A stretch of DNA of 21,198 bases from Candidatus Marinamargulisbacteria bacterium SCGC AAA071-K20 (GTDB taxonomy: Bacteria; Margulisbacteria; Marinamargulisbacteria; GCA-2716485; AAA071-K20): NCBI GenBank assembly GCA_003265975.1, contig QFBU01000022.1:1-21198 (forward strand), in the 5' to 3' direction. This document shows positions 1 through 7,812 of this stretch, piece after piece; position 1 is the stretch's first letter, and the number at the start of each line of letters is the position of its first letter. A program made the position numbers and the translations under genes. The notes below the pieces were generated by a model. It had not been told where the DNA came from and ran no database searches. It saw nothing but the letters and a program-made list of their open reading frames with translations.

Positions 1-2636
1 CCAGCGACCTAGTGGATGGCGATGATGAATTATCAAAAGCAGATGCCATATTTTTTAGTAAAGATAACGGGAATGACGCATTTGGAGAGTCATTTGCAGG
101 CTTAGGCGATATTAATGGGGATGGCTTTGGCGACTTTGCAATTTCGGCCCCAAGAACAAATGGAAGTAAAGGCGTTGTGTATATTTATTATGGAGGCTTA
201 AGGTTTCCTTTTTCTTCGAAAGTGTCTGGTGTCCGGTCATGGAGCGCCTCAATTGAAGGCGAAACCGGATTTTATTATTTGGGCTTACATAGTCTTTCTG
301 GTATTGGGGATGTGAACGGTGACCTACTTAATGATATTGCGATTGGTGAATATTGGAGCACTAATAAACGTGGGAAAGTATACGTGATTTATGGAAAATC
401 AGAGACGGTTCTAACTGGAAATATAGCTGTGAGTACGGCAAGTGATTTGATAATTTCGGGAGAAACGGACTCTATACAAGTGGGCTATACGGTAAGTTCG
501 GGAGGGGAAATTAACGAAGATGGTGTCTCTGAGTTTTTAGTAGGTGTTAATAAATTGGATAGTAGTAAAGGGGGCGCTTATGTATTTCAAGGATTTAAAA
601 ATGTAACGCCAAATAGTGTAAGTGCTATCAAACTTTATTCAGATTCTAGTTTTTCTACAGAGAGTCCTCTAGGGCAGTTTTCTAATCGCGACATGGTGTA
701 TGTTGAAGCATTGGCGACTGACCAAAAAAGTACCAGTCGAAATATCATGGAAGTTATGGTGAGTTCTAACAGTGTTTCACGTGGAACTTTAGTAAGATTG
801 AGAGAAACATCCGTTAATTCTGGAACGTTTAGAGGTCACTTTAAATTAGTTCGGTCTCGATCTTCTTTTTTAGCTGAGCAAATTTCTGCTGACTTATCGG
901 ATACAGTTACTATTACTCCAAAATTTGATAGTGGTAGCCCTAATAAAACACTAACCATAATAAATGCAGTTCCAAAAATTGACGACATAAGTGTTCAACA
1001 AGTGGGTACTAATAATAGTACTGAAATGAGAATAAGTTATCTGGCTACAGACTACGACAATAATGCGATTAATTTTAATCAAGATAGTTTTGATGTGGAT
1101 GCTAGTAAGGGCAATCAAGTTCAGTATTCTTCGGATGGTCTTACTTGGGCGAATGCAAAAATTATTGGAACACTTTCTAATAGTAATGCTTCTGAAAATG
1201 GCACCGCCCATAGTACTTCGTTTCAAGGGTTGGTTTGGGACGTTGTAAATGATGTGGGGGTTACTGACAATATGTTTCAAATTAGAATGAAACCTCACGA
1301 CTCAGTGGAATATGGGGACTACTCTGTTAGTTCTCAATTTCATGTCGACAATGTAGCGCCTAATGCACCTGTATTGTCTTCTATTCCGTTTACTTATGCT
1401 GAAGAAATAACCGTGACTGGGTCAGCAGAAGCCAATACGACGGTTTTTGTTTATGTAGATAATAGTTTTGAAGCTAGTGCTAATGTTAGCAACGATGGAT
1501 TGTTTTCGGTGTTTCCAGTAACGGTTACTCAAGACGCGTTAGTGACTGCTATTTTAGAAGATGCCATTGGGTATAGATCGGTGACTTCTAACGTCGTTAC
1601 AGCTAATTTTTCTAGCAGTATAAAGGTATTTAATATTGGGGAATTGGGAGTTACTTTGTCTATTCCGTTAAATGCGGTTACTAATAATAGGGCTGTTAGT
1701 TTTGCGTCAGTGTCCACGTCGTCCATTGGAATTGCAGCGCCTAGTACTTTTACTTATGTTGAAGCCTTTAGTTTGGCTATTGATGATGGTGTTGATCGCA
1801 CTACTTTTTCAGATCCTGTCACTGTAACTTTGAAGATGTCGGTAGAAATGCCGGTTAATTCTGGTGTGTCGGTTAATTACTATGACACAAGTACTAGTAG
1901 TTGGAAGTCTGATGGTATTACTTTAGTAAATGTTGGGCTAGATTCTCTACAATTCACCACAAATCATTTTACTCTGTTTGCAGTGTTTCAATTGAGAGAC
2001 CCTTACCCTCCTGTTATTACAAATATAAAATTAGATGGCGTGCTAGCTGTTGATAATTCTTATATAGATGTCACACCAACTATTTCTGCTGAAATTCAAG
2101 ATGGAGATTCCGGGATTTCTACTTGGTCTATTACTATTCAAAAGCAATCCAGTTCTACACCTGTAGATTCTAAAGAAGTTGGTGGATTAAGTTCGACTTC
2201 AAATATGTTGATTTCATTTAACTCAGTGACATCTCTTACAGACGATGCCTACCAAGCGGTTATCAGTGCTACCGATGCAAATGGTAATATCACGGCAAAA
2301 ACCCTCCTTTTTAATGTTAATAGTGCGGCACTTTTTTTTGATATTTTACATGCCCCAAATCCGTTTAACCCCGATTCTCAAACCATGAAATTTGGATATA
2401 GTATTAGTCAGCCTGTAGACAGCTTTGATATTCATATTTTGTCTCTTAGAAGAGATACTGTGTGGCGATATCGTGGAGGGGATGTAGAAAAACAAGCAGG
2501 ATATCACACCCTATCTTGGGATGGTAAAAGAGATGATGGAACTGACTTACCTAACGGTGTTTATTATGGTTATTGTATTGTTAAGTCGGGAAGTACTACC
2601 GAAAAGAAAAGGTTGAAAATTGCGATACTTCGTTAA
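1..2636 (+). CDS. FG-GAP/Ig-like surface protein with C-terminal FlgD-type Ig domain, 5' truncated by the window
   Basis: The frame is open to the left edge (codons run from position 3), so the N-terminus and any signal peptide lie outside; the GTG at 12 is probably not the real start. Residue numbers count from that GTG. Near residues 27-50, 96-113 and 165-180 are FG-GAP-type repeats with calcium-loop motifs such as DINGDGFGD and DVNGDLLND. An Ig-like module with RETSVNSGTF follows, then several beta-sandwich segments separated by linkers such as DNVAPNAPVL. The last ~95 residues are a FlgD-type Ig domain: APNPFNPDSQT, then SWDGKRDDGTDLPNGVYYGY, ending KKRLKIAILR. In many diderm candidate phyla such a C-terminal domain marks proteins exported by, or resembling cargo of, the type IX secretion system; that role is inferred here. 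The 3' end overlaps the next gene by 17 nt, so the two are probably co-translated. Confidence 0.85.
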   Translation, partial: SDLVDGDDELSKADAIFFSKDNGNDAFGESFAGLGDINGDGFGDFAISAPRTNGSKGVVYIYYGGLRFPFSSKVSGVRSWSASIEGETGFYYLGLHSLSGIGDVNGDLLNDIAIGEYWSTNKRGKVYVIYGKSETVLTGNIAVSTASDLIISGETDSIQVGYTVSSGGEINEDGVSEFLVGVNKLDSSKGGAYVFQGFKNVTPNSVSAIKLYSDSSFSTESPLGQFSNRDMVYVEALATDQKSTSRNIMEVMVSSNSVSRGTLVRLRETSVNSGTFRGHFKLVRSRSSFLAEQISADLSDTVTITPKFDSGSPNKTLTIINAVPKIDDISVQQVGTNNSTEMRISYLATDYDNNAINFNQDSFDVDASKGNQVQYSSDGLTWANAKIIGTLSNSNASENGTAHSTSFQGLVWDVVNDVGVTDNMFQIRMKPHDSVEYGDYSVSSQFHVDNVAPNAPVLSSIPFTYAEEITVTGSAEANTTVFVYVDNSFEASANVSNDGLFSVFPVTVTQDALVTAILEDAIGYRSVTSNVVTANFSSSIKVFNIGELGVTLSIPLNAVTNNRAVSFASVSTSSIGIAAPSTFTYVEAFSLAIDDGVDRTTFSDPVTVTLKMSVEMPVNSGVSVNYYDTSTSSWKSDGITLVNVGLDSLQFTTNHFTLFAVFQLRDPYPPVITNIKLDGVLAVDNSYIDVTPTISAEIQDGDSGISTWSITIQKQSSSTPVDSKEVGGLSSTSNMLISFNSVTSLTDDAYQAVISATDANGNITAKTLLFNVNSAALFFDILHAPNPFNPDSQTMKFGYSISQPVDSFDIHILSLRRDTVWRYRGGDVEKQAGYHTLSWDGKRDDGTDLPNGVYYGYCIVKSGSTTEKKRLKIAILR

Positions 2637-3990
2637 GGGGCTCATTTTAGTTTTTCTGTTTTCGTCGCTCCACTTTGGGTCGATTGATTTTGTTATGAAT
2701 AAGTTTGGAGCAAGACCCGTGGGTCAAGGGGGCGCCTATATTGCTAGGGCCGTTGGACCTGATGCTATTTTTTATAATTGGGCAAAATTACCTGAGTTAG
2801 AAAATCAGTATTTTAAACTTGATTCCGGGCAATATTTAGAGACTAACTTCTATGCCTTTACTTACCAAAATCTTTTAGACAACCCTCATCTAAGACTGGG
2901 TTATTTTACGGCTGGAATTCATGATATTTTTGAAACGGAATTAAATGATGGCGGTCAGCCAGTGGACACAGGTAGGCGATTTTCAAACACACAGCATCAA
3001 TTATTTACTAGTTATCAAAAAACGTATTATGGTACCGATATTGGGCTTAGGGCGGGGGTGTTTTATGAAAAATTATATACCTCGTCAGGGCATGCATTTA
3101 CTCTTGATTTGGGGTTTTATAGAGGGTGGGAATTTCAAAACTGGACGACTAGTTCTGGTTTCGTTTTTAAAAATCTAGGTCAATCAAATCTTACTTGGGA
3201 TTCTGGTCATCAGGATGCACTTCCAGGGGTGATTGGGTTTGGCCAAACAGTAGGTTTATTTGAAGAACGGTTGTTTTTGTCGTTGGACCTTGAAAAAGAG
3301 TCTGATTGGACTAAGCTACGCTTGTATTCTGGATTTGAATATTGGCTCACGGGAAGTGAAAAAACGACTCCGTCGATGGCGGTTAGAGGCGGCTACAAAA
3401 ATAAAGATATTACTTTAGGCTTGGGGATGAATTTGGGGGGCGTAATATTAGATTATTCTTATGTACATCGTCTATATTCATTTTTAGATTCAGAGCATGT
3501 GTTTTCGATTGGGTATAGTTTGCATCCATTCAAGACCACCAAGTATGAAGACAGGATATTAGCGCAGGTTGACGACAATATTTTTAATTATAGTAAAGAA
3601 AAACCACAAGAACCGGACTCAAATTTATTGGCAGAAATGCATTTTAAATTAGTTGATAGTATTCAAACTCAATATTGGGTTGAACAATTTTATGGGACAC
3701 TTCATATTAATAAATTAGTGCTTGAAGGGTCAGATAAAGTGATTACTAGGTTTCCTATTAATATTAGATTGTTTCCTGAAAATAGTAATGAGGTCGCTCT
3801 TATTTCTGTCGAAAAAACGAGTGGTGGTTTTATGATTTTGTCTGGATTTATGCCTGAAGATACTCAGCTAATGGTTAATGAGGTGGTTGTGCCTGTAAAT
3901 AAGTTTGATCACTCTGTATTTTATAAACTTGAAGTTAATAGTGTCGAGAACATAGATATTATTTTGTTTAAAGATGAGTTTAGACCCTAA
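2620..3990 (+). CDS. PorV/UPF0164-like outer-membrane beta-barrel protein with C-terminal soluble domain
   Basis: The protein has 456 residues. The TTG start at 2620 is chosen because it gives a signal peptide (MRYFVKGLILVFLFSSLHFG) and has AAAAGG 7 nt upstream; the later ATG at 2695 would remove the signal. Just after the signal comes GARPVGQGGAYIARA followed by DAIFYNWAKLPEL, which matches the N-terminal signature of PorV/UPF0164/FadL-like barrels (GAR..GMGGA......A..WNPAGL). Alternating hydrophobic and aromatic strands run to about residue 300. The remaining ~150 residues look soluble. The last 60 (around GFMPEDTQLMVNEVVVPVN) resemble a small Ig-like fold. It overlaps the upstream FlgD-Ig protein gene, suggesting that the barrel helps export or anchor that product, as PorV does in type IX secretion. 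The barrel call is fairly firm; the functional pairing is inference. Confidence 0.7.
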   Translation: MRYFVKGLILVFLFSSLHFGSIDFVMNKFGARPVGQGGAYIARAVGPDAIFYNWAKLPELENQYFKLDSGQYLETNFYAFTYQNLLDNPHLRLGYFTAGIHDIFETELNDGGQPVDTGRRFSNTQHQLFTSYQKTYYGTDIGLRAGVFYEKLYTSSGHAFTLDLGFYRGWEFQNWTTSSGFVFKNLGQSNLTWDSGHQDALPGVIGFGQTVGLFEERLFLSLDLEKESDWTKLRLYSGFEYWLTGSEKTTPSMAVRGGYKNKDITLGLGMNLGGVILDYSYVHRLYSFLDSEHVFSIGYSLHPFKTTKYEDRILAQVDDNIFNYSKEKPQEPDSNLLAEMHFKLVDSIQTQYWVEQFYGTLHINKLVLEGSDKVITRFPINIRLFPENSNEVALISVEKTSGGFMILSGFMPEDTQLMVNEVVVPVNKFDHSVFYKLEVNSVENIDIILFKDEFRP

Positions 3991-4012
3991 TGAGGTTTTT
4001 AGACAAAAAATA

Positions 4013-4041
4013 TTGAAAAAAGCAGTAAAATCTAGTAGACT
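4013..4041 (+). promoter_or_regulatory. Candidate sigma-70-type promoter of gap
   Basis: TTGAAA at 4013-4018 and TAGACT at 4036-4041 are separated by exactly 17 bp. The predicted transcription start is near 4048, giving a leader of about 57 nt that contains AAAGGA shortly before the gap ATG at 4105. TAGACT also serves as the apparent -10 element of the M23 peptidase gene further on. Confidence 0.55.
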
Positions 4042-4104
4042 CACCCTTACTTAAGGTACCCTAATTTCAAGAAATAATTTTTCAAATTTGAAAGGAAATC
4101 ACAC

Positions 4105-5106
4105 ATGACAATACGAGTAGCAATTAATGGATTTGGACGAATTGGACGTAACGTTTTTAAACTAACTTTAGATAATCCTAATGTAGAAGTAGTAGGGATC
4201 AATGACCTTACTGACCCTAAAACTTTGGCACATCTTATTAAATATGATTCGGTTCATGGCCGATTTAATGGAACGGTAGAAGCCACTGACAATTCAATAA
4301 TTGTTAATGGAAAAGAAATTAAAATTTCTGCTATTCGTAACCCTAAAGAATTAAATTGGGGCGACTTAAATGTTGATGTTGCTGTTGAAGCGACAGGTAT
4401 TTTTGCAAGTGCTACTTCTGATCGTGGTGGATATATGGATCACGTTAAAGCAGGGGCTAAAAAAGTTATCTTAACTGTTCCAGCTAAAGACGACATTGCA
4501 ACCGTTGTTCTTGGCGTTAATTCGCAGGATATTAAACCTGATATTGTTGCTTATTCTAATGCTAGTTGTACTACAAACTGTTTAGCTCCAATTGCAAAAG
4601 TTTTACACGAAAACTTTGGGATAGTTAAAGGGTTAATGACCACTGTTCATGCTTATACAAACGACCAAGCTATTTTAGATTTACCTCATAAAGATCTTAG
4701 ACGTGCACGTGCAGCAGCCGTGTCTATTATCCCAACTACTACAGGGGCTGCTCGTGCGGTTGCTTTAGTGTTACCAGAACTTAAAGGGAAACTAGACGGA
4801 ATGGCTATGCGTGTTCCAGTTCCTGATGGATCAGTTGTCGATTTAACTTTTGAATCTGAAAAACCTGTTACCAGAGAGGCTATTAATGCTGCTATGAAAA
4901 AGGCTGCTGACGGTGAACTTAAGGGAATTCTTGAGTATACCGAAGACCCTCTTGTTTCTTGTGACATTATCGGGAATCCTCATTCATCTATTTTTGATGG
5001 GCTTTCTACTATCGTTTTGGGAAATATGGTTAAGGTTGTTTCTTGGTATGACAACGAGATGGGTTACTCAAACCGCGTCGTCAACCTAATCGAAGCCATC
5101 TCCTAA
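4105..5106 (+). CDS. gap: Glyceraldehyde-3-phosphate dehydrogenase, type I
   Basis: This 333-residue enzyme oxidises and phosphorylates glyceraldehyde 3-phosphate to 1,3-bisphosphoglycerate in glycolysis; the length is normal for the family. The Rossmann motif INGFGRIGR lies at residues 7-15. Asp34 (GIND) sits where NAD-preferring enzymes have the adenine-ribose-binding Asp, so NAD use is expected. The catalytic site is SNASCTTNC with Cys155, and His182 is in TVHAYT. DLRRARAAA and the C-terminal WYDNEMGYSNRVVNL are intact. The ATG follows a good ribosome-binding site (AAAGGA, 8 nt spacing). In many bacteria gap is directly followed by pgk. Here pgk starts 1.1 kb downstream, with a decayed opposite-strand locus between them, so gap appears to be transcribed alone from its own promoter. 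Confidence 0.97.
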   Translation: MTIRVAINGFGRIGRNVFKLTLDNPNVEVVGINDLTDPKTLAHLIKYDSVHGRFNGTVEATDNSIIVNGKEIKISAIRNPKELNWGDLNVDVAVEATGIFASATSDRGGYMDHVKAGAKKVILTVPAKDDIATVVLGVNSQDIKPDIVAYSNASCTTNCLAPIAKVLHENFGIVKGLMTTVHAYTNDQAILDLPHKDLRRARAAAVSIIPTTTGAARAVALVLPELKGKLDGMAMRVPVPDGSVVDLTFESEKPVTREAINAAMKKAADGELKGILEYTEDPLVSCDIIGNPHSSIFDGLSTIVLGNMVKVVSWYDNEMGYSNRVVNLIEAIS

Positions 5107-5144
5107 GCGGTGAATTTGGCTGGTTGCGGCATTTTAAGATTGTC

Positions 5145-5182
5145 TCAGACTGGTCACATATCTGAATATGCTCCCAGTCTGA
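5145..5182. terminator. Nested hairpin between convergent gap and the minus-strand pseudogene
   Basis: TCAGACTGG (5145-5153) and CCAGTCTGA (5174-5182) form a perfect 9-bp inverted repeat. Inside it, CATAT (5157-5161) and ATATG (5166-5170) form a second stem around a CTGA loop. The two stems are separated by a symmetric 3x3 internal loop, making one long hairpin with 14 paired bases. It starts 39 nt after the gap stop and covers the end of the decayed minus-strand reading frame, as expected for a bidirectional terminator of convergent genes. No T-tract follows on either strand, so it may instead be an RNA-stabilising structure. Confidence 0.45.
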
Positions 5183-5959
5183 ATGCTTTGTTTAGAGGGG
5201 CGGTCTTTGCTGTTTGTACCATTTCTTTTGCCACTTGTGGTGTGAAAATTTGTTTAAGTTCTTGACCGGCGTCTTTTCCAGCTCGTAAACTTCCAATATA
5301 ACCCCCTCTTAAGCCTGCAGATATTGGAGCTGTAGCAATTAGAGTTTGTAAATTGGGAGTTTACCTAAAATTTTGATTTGTACAATTGTTAATGTTGGTA
5401 TTCTGACAACACTTTCCATTACTCCTGCTACTGCATAAGATTTTAAACCAGGTTCAATTCCATTTTCTCTTTGGTATTGAAAAATAGAATATAAACATAA
5501 TCCTGATAATGCTCCACCTCCAACTCTATACCCAAGTACCTTTGTTAATGTGGGTAAAGCTCCATTTGTGAGCATTTCTCCTCGCATAACTGCTAAAGCT
5601 GATCTATATTCTGTGGAGGATTTTTTTAATAGGCTTGTCTTTTTAGGAAATAATTTATCTAGTTCTTTTTTTGTACTGTCCAGCCGAAGAGTGAATAATA
5701 CGTTAAATGGGTGTCCTGCTGCTGTGCATATAGCAGAGCTGACAATGCATGTTGTAATAGCGGCAGTTTTAGTTGGAGTTACACCTATAGGCCTAAGTTT
5801 AGGGGGATCACTTTTACAGGTGGTTTCACAGGGGGTGTTTTATGTCTCTATATATGTTTTTCTGCTTGGCCTAGTTGCTAAATCTGAAGCTACCGCTGCT
5901 GAGGTTGCTTCAAAAAATAATGGCGCTGTTCTTACAGCAAATTCCGTGACTTTATTCAT
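5154..5959 (-). pseudogene. Decayed multi-span membrane protein, possibly related to mitochondrial carriers
   Basis: On the minus strand an ATG at 5959 has a strong ribosome-binding site (AAAGGA). The frame reads 39 codons to an in-frame TAA (5842-5840), then stays open without a break to a TAA at 5341-5339. A frame shifted by one base stays open from there to a TGA at 5156-5154 (ATAPISAGLRGGYIGSLRAG onward). Joined, this gives about 265 residues, with a nonsense codon near residue 40 and a frameshift near 5345-5355. Hydrophobic spans around CTAAGHPF and VAGVMESVVRIP alternate with a segment patterned like the second helix of a mitochondrial-carrier repeat: NGALPTLTKVLGYR, then LYSIFQYQRE, where FQYQR resembles the [FY][DE]xx[RK] gate motif. 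The matrix-side Px[DE]xx[KR] motifs are not conserved, so the family is a weak call. The opposite-strand open frame at 5550-5975 starts at a GTG with no ribosome-binding site and is probably a shadow. Confidence 0.5.
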
Positions 5960-5971
5960 GCCACTTTCCTT

Positions 5972-6118
5972 TTAGAATACAATTTTGGAGGTTTTGACTA
6001 GGTTCGATATAGGTGTTTTTTGAATTAGCATATCGTAAAAACTATTAAATGCAAACTTTCCCTCTTTATATTCTTTTAACTTATGTAAAAAATGATTATA
6101 ATTTTGATAAAAATAATT
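5972..6118 (-). pseudogene. Possible 3' remnant of a second minus-strand gene upstream of the decayed carrier-like gene
   Basis: A minus-strand frame reads HFLHKLKEYKEGKFAFN and continues through FYDMLIQKTPISNLVK to a TAA at 5974-5972. That stop overlaps the ribosome-binding site of the carrier-like pseudogene. The composition looks protein-like and the placement fits a two-gene operon, but the frame has no convincing start. A possible ATG about 20 nt further upstream lies in another frame, which suggests another frameshift. The rest of 6119-6205 is AT-rich and shows no gene. This is a weak call. Confidence 0.25.
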
Positions 6119-6183
6119 TTATCGAAGTCATTTTAATTGTATTGGTATTTAGCTAAATCTGAATTGTAAGTCTAAACAGTAAT

Positions 6184-6211
6184 TTTAAAAAATACGAAAT
6201 TAAGTTAAAAT
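6184..6211 (+). promoter_or_regulatory. Candidate promoter of pgk, giving a leaderless or near-leaderless transcript
   Basis: TAAAAT at 6206-6211 is a good -10 element, with TTTAAA (6184-6189) 16 bp upstream as a modest -35. Only 7 nt separate the -10 from the pgk ATG at 6219, so transcription would begin at or within a base of the start codon. No ribosome-binding site is visible upstream of that ATG. Confidence 0.4.
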
Positions 6212-6218
6212 AGTCCTT

Positions 6219-7433
6219 ATGTCATTTCAAAAAAAATCTATCAAAGATCTTTCAAAATCTCAGCTTTCAGACCAAAAAGTACTTGTAAGAGTCGACTTTA
6301 ATGTTCCTCTATCTGAGGGGCAAATATCTGATGATACCCGCATCAAAGCGGCTCTTCCTACTATTAACTATCTTTTAGAAAATAACGCGTCTGTAATTTT
6401 GTGTTCTCATATGGGGCGTCCAAAAGGTGAGCGTGTTGAAAAGCTTAGTTTAAAACCTGTTGCTGAACGTTTGACTGAGAAGTTGAAAATGAACGTTTCG
6501 TTACTCGATGACTGTGTTGGTGAGTCTGTTTTTTCTAAAGTATCTCAAATGAAGCGAGGAGAAGTGGTGCTTCTTGAAAATTTGAGATTCCATAAAGAAG
6601 AAACTGCAAATCATCCATACTTCTCAAAACAGTTGGCTAATTTAGCAGATATTTTTGTTCAAGATGCTTTTGGCGTGGTTCACCGCGCGCACGCTTCTAC
6701 GTCTGGTGTATGTGAGTTTTTACCGTCGTATGCCGGCTTTTTAATTCAGAAAGAACTAGAGTTTTTGGGTGGGGCTATTGCTGAGCCTAAACGACCATTA
6801 ATTGCTATTATCGGTGGGTCTAAAATTTCTAGTAAGATTGGTGTGCTGAGACACTTACTCGGTTTAGTTGATACTTTAATTATTGGTGGGGCGATGACCT
6901 ATACCTTACTTAAAGCACAAGGCTCAGAAACAGGATCGTCGATGGTTGAAGACGAATTTAAAGATGAAGCGATGGCGTTTCTTAAGGAAGCTGAAACAAG
7001 TACTACTACAGTGTTACTTCCATTGGACCACGTGTGTGCTACTGAGTTTAGCGTAGACTCACAAATTGATGTTTTTGATACCGAGGCATTTCCAAATGAC
7101 CGGATGGGCTTAGACGTAGGACCTAAAACAATTGATGCTATAAATGAAGCGCTTGAGGGGGCTGGGACTGTAATTTGGAACGGACCTCTGGGCGTGTTTG
7201 AATTAGCCCCTTTTTCTAAAGGCACGTTTGCAGTTGCTGAAACTCTTTCAAAAAGTTCGGCCATTACTATTATTGGTGGGGGAGACTCTGCCGCCGCTAT
7301 TTCTAAAGTAGGGTTGAGTGATACAATGTCTCATATCTCTACCGGTGGTGGGGCAAGCCTAGAGTTTCTTGAAGGAAAAGTTTTACCAGGAATTGATGTA
7401 TTGGAAGATAATAAGGTACCTGTAAATGACTGA
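6219..7433 (+). CDS. pgk: Phosphoglycerate kinase
   Basis: This 404-residue enzyme transfers the acyl phosphate of 1,3-bisphosphoglycerate to ADP in glycolysis; the length is normal. Substrate-binding motifs are intact: VRVDFNVPL (residues 23-31), DDTRIKAALPTI (38-49), SHMGRPKG (63-70) and LLENLRFHKEET (118-129). VQDAFGVVHRAHAS lies at 147-160. The C-terminal nucleotide domain has GGSKISSKIGVL, IWNGPLGVFE, GGGDSAAA and STGGGASLEFLEG. An in-frame TAA lies six codons upstream of the ATG and no other start intervenes, so the start is secure despite the missing ribosome-binding site. The stop overlaps the next gene by 8 nt, making pgk the first gene of a pgk-DUF5665-lspA-rluD run. Confidence 0.97.
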   Translation: MSFQKKSIKDLSKSQLSDQKVLVRVDFNVPLSEGQISDDTRIKAALPTINYLLENNASVILCSHMGRPKGERVEKLSLKPVAERLTEKLKMNVSLLDDCVGESVFSKVSQMKRGEVVLLENLRFHKEETANHPYFSKQLANLADIFVQDAFGVVHRAHASTSGVCEFLPSYAGFLIQKELEFLGGAIAEPKRPLIAIIGGSKISSKIGVLRHLLGLVDTLIIGGAMTYTLLKAQGSETGSSMVEDEFKDEAMAFLKEAETSTTTVLLPLDHVCATEFSVDSQIDVFDTEAFPNDRMGLDVGPKTIDAINEALEGAGTVIWNGPLGVFELAPFSKGTFAVAETLSKSSAITIIGGGDSAAAISKVGLSDTMSHISTGGGASLEFLEGKVLPGIDVLEDNKVPVND

Positions 7434-7812
7434 AGATAATTTAAAAAAAGCGATTGAAAATTTGTCACAAAAAAAACATGTGATAAATGAGGGTGCTCTA
7501 AAAGCTAAAGAGACTCTTGAAAATGGTGAAGGTACTGTAAATCATACGTCTCATCATATGCATAAACAAAGTTTGATGATGGACGAATTTAATAAAAGCA
7601 TTCGTTTGTTAATGTCTGTTTTTAAAGAATCAAATTTTGATGATATGGCGCTAATGGTTACTAATCCATGGAGAGTATTTATTCTCAATTTTTGTATTGG
7701 TATATTAAGAGGCTTGGGCTTTATGATTGGACTTGTAGTTATTGTATATTTCCTTACTATTCTAGGCCTAGATTTATCACAATTTCTTCCTCTTCAAATT
7801 TCTGTAAAATAA
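7426..7812 (+). CDS. Small single-span membrane protein, DUF5665-like
   Basis: The protein has 128 residues. About 80 hydrophilic N-terminal residues include a His-rich stretch near 40-47 (HTSHHMHK). They are followed by NPWRVFILNFCIGILRGLGF and a hydrophobic span at about 83-113. The NPWR....NF..G..RGLGF..G pattern is characteristic of the uncharacterised DUF5665 family, recognised by eye. The ATG lies inside the end of pgk, and the stop directly abuts the lspA start, so translation is probably coupled on both sides. The function of the family is unknown to me. The topology is probably a cytoplasmic N-terminus with one membrane anchor. Confidence 0.75.
   Translation: MTEDNLKKAIENLSQKKHVINEGALKAKETLENGEGTVNHTSHHMHKQSLMMDEFNKSIRLLMSVFKESNFDDMALMVTNPWRVFILNFCIGILRGLGFMIGLVVIVYFLTILGLDLSQFLPLQISVK

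Noticed and set aside
5550..5975. Plus-strand 141-codon open frame in the gap-pgk interval
   Set aside because: It starts at a GTG with no ribosome-binding site and lies antisense to a minus-strand frame that has a strong start signal and more protein-like composition; probably a shadow.
6047..6154. Short plus-strand ORF (about 35 codons) starting near 6047
   Set aside because: It has no ribosome-binding site, AT-driven composition and no recognisable features; it also overlaps the minus-strand remnant.
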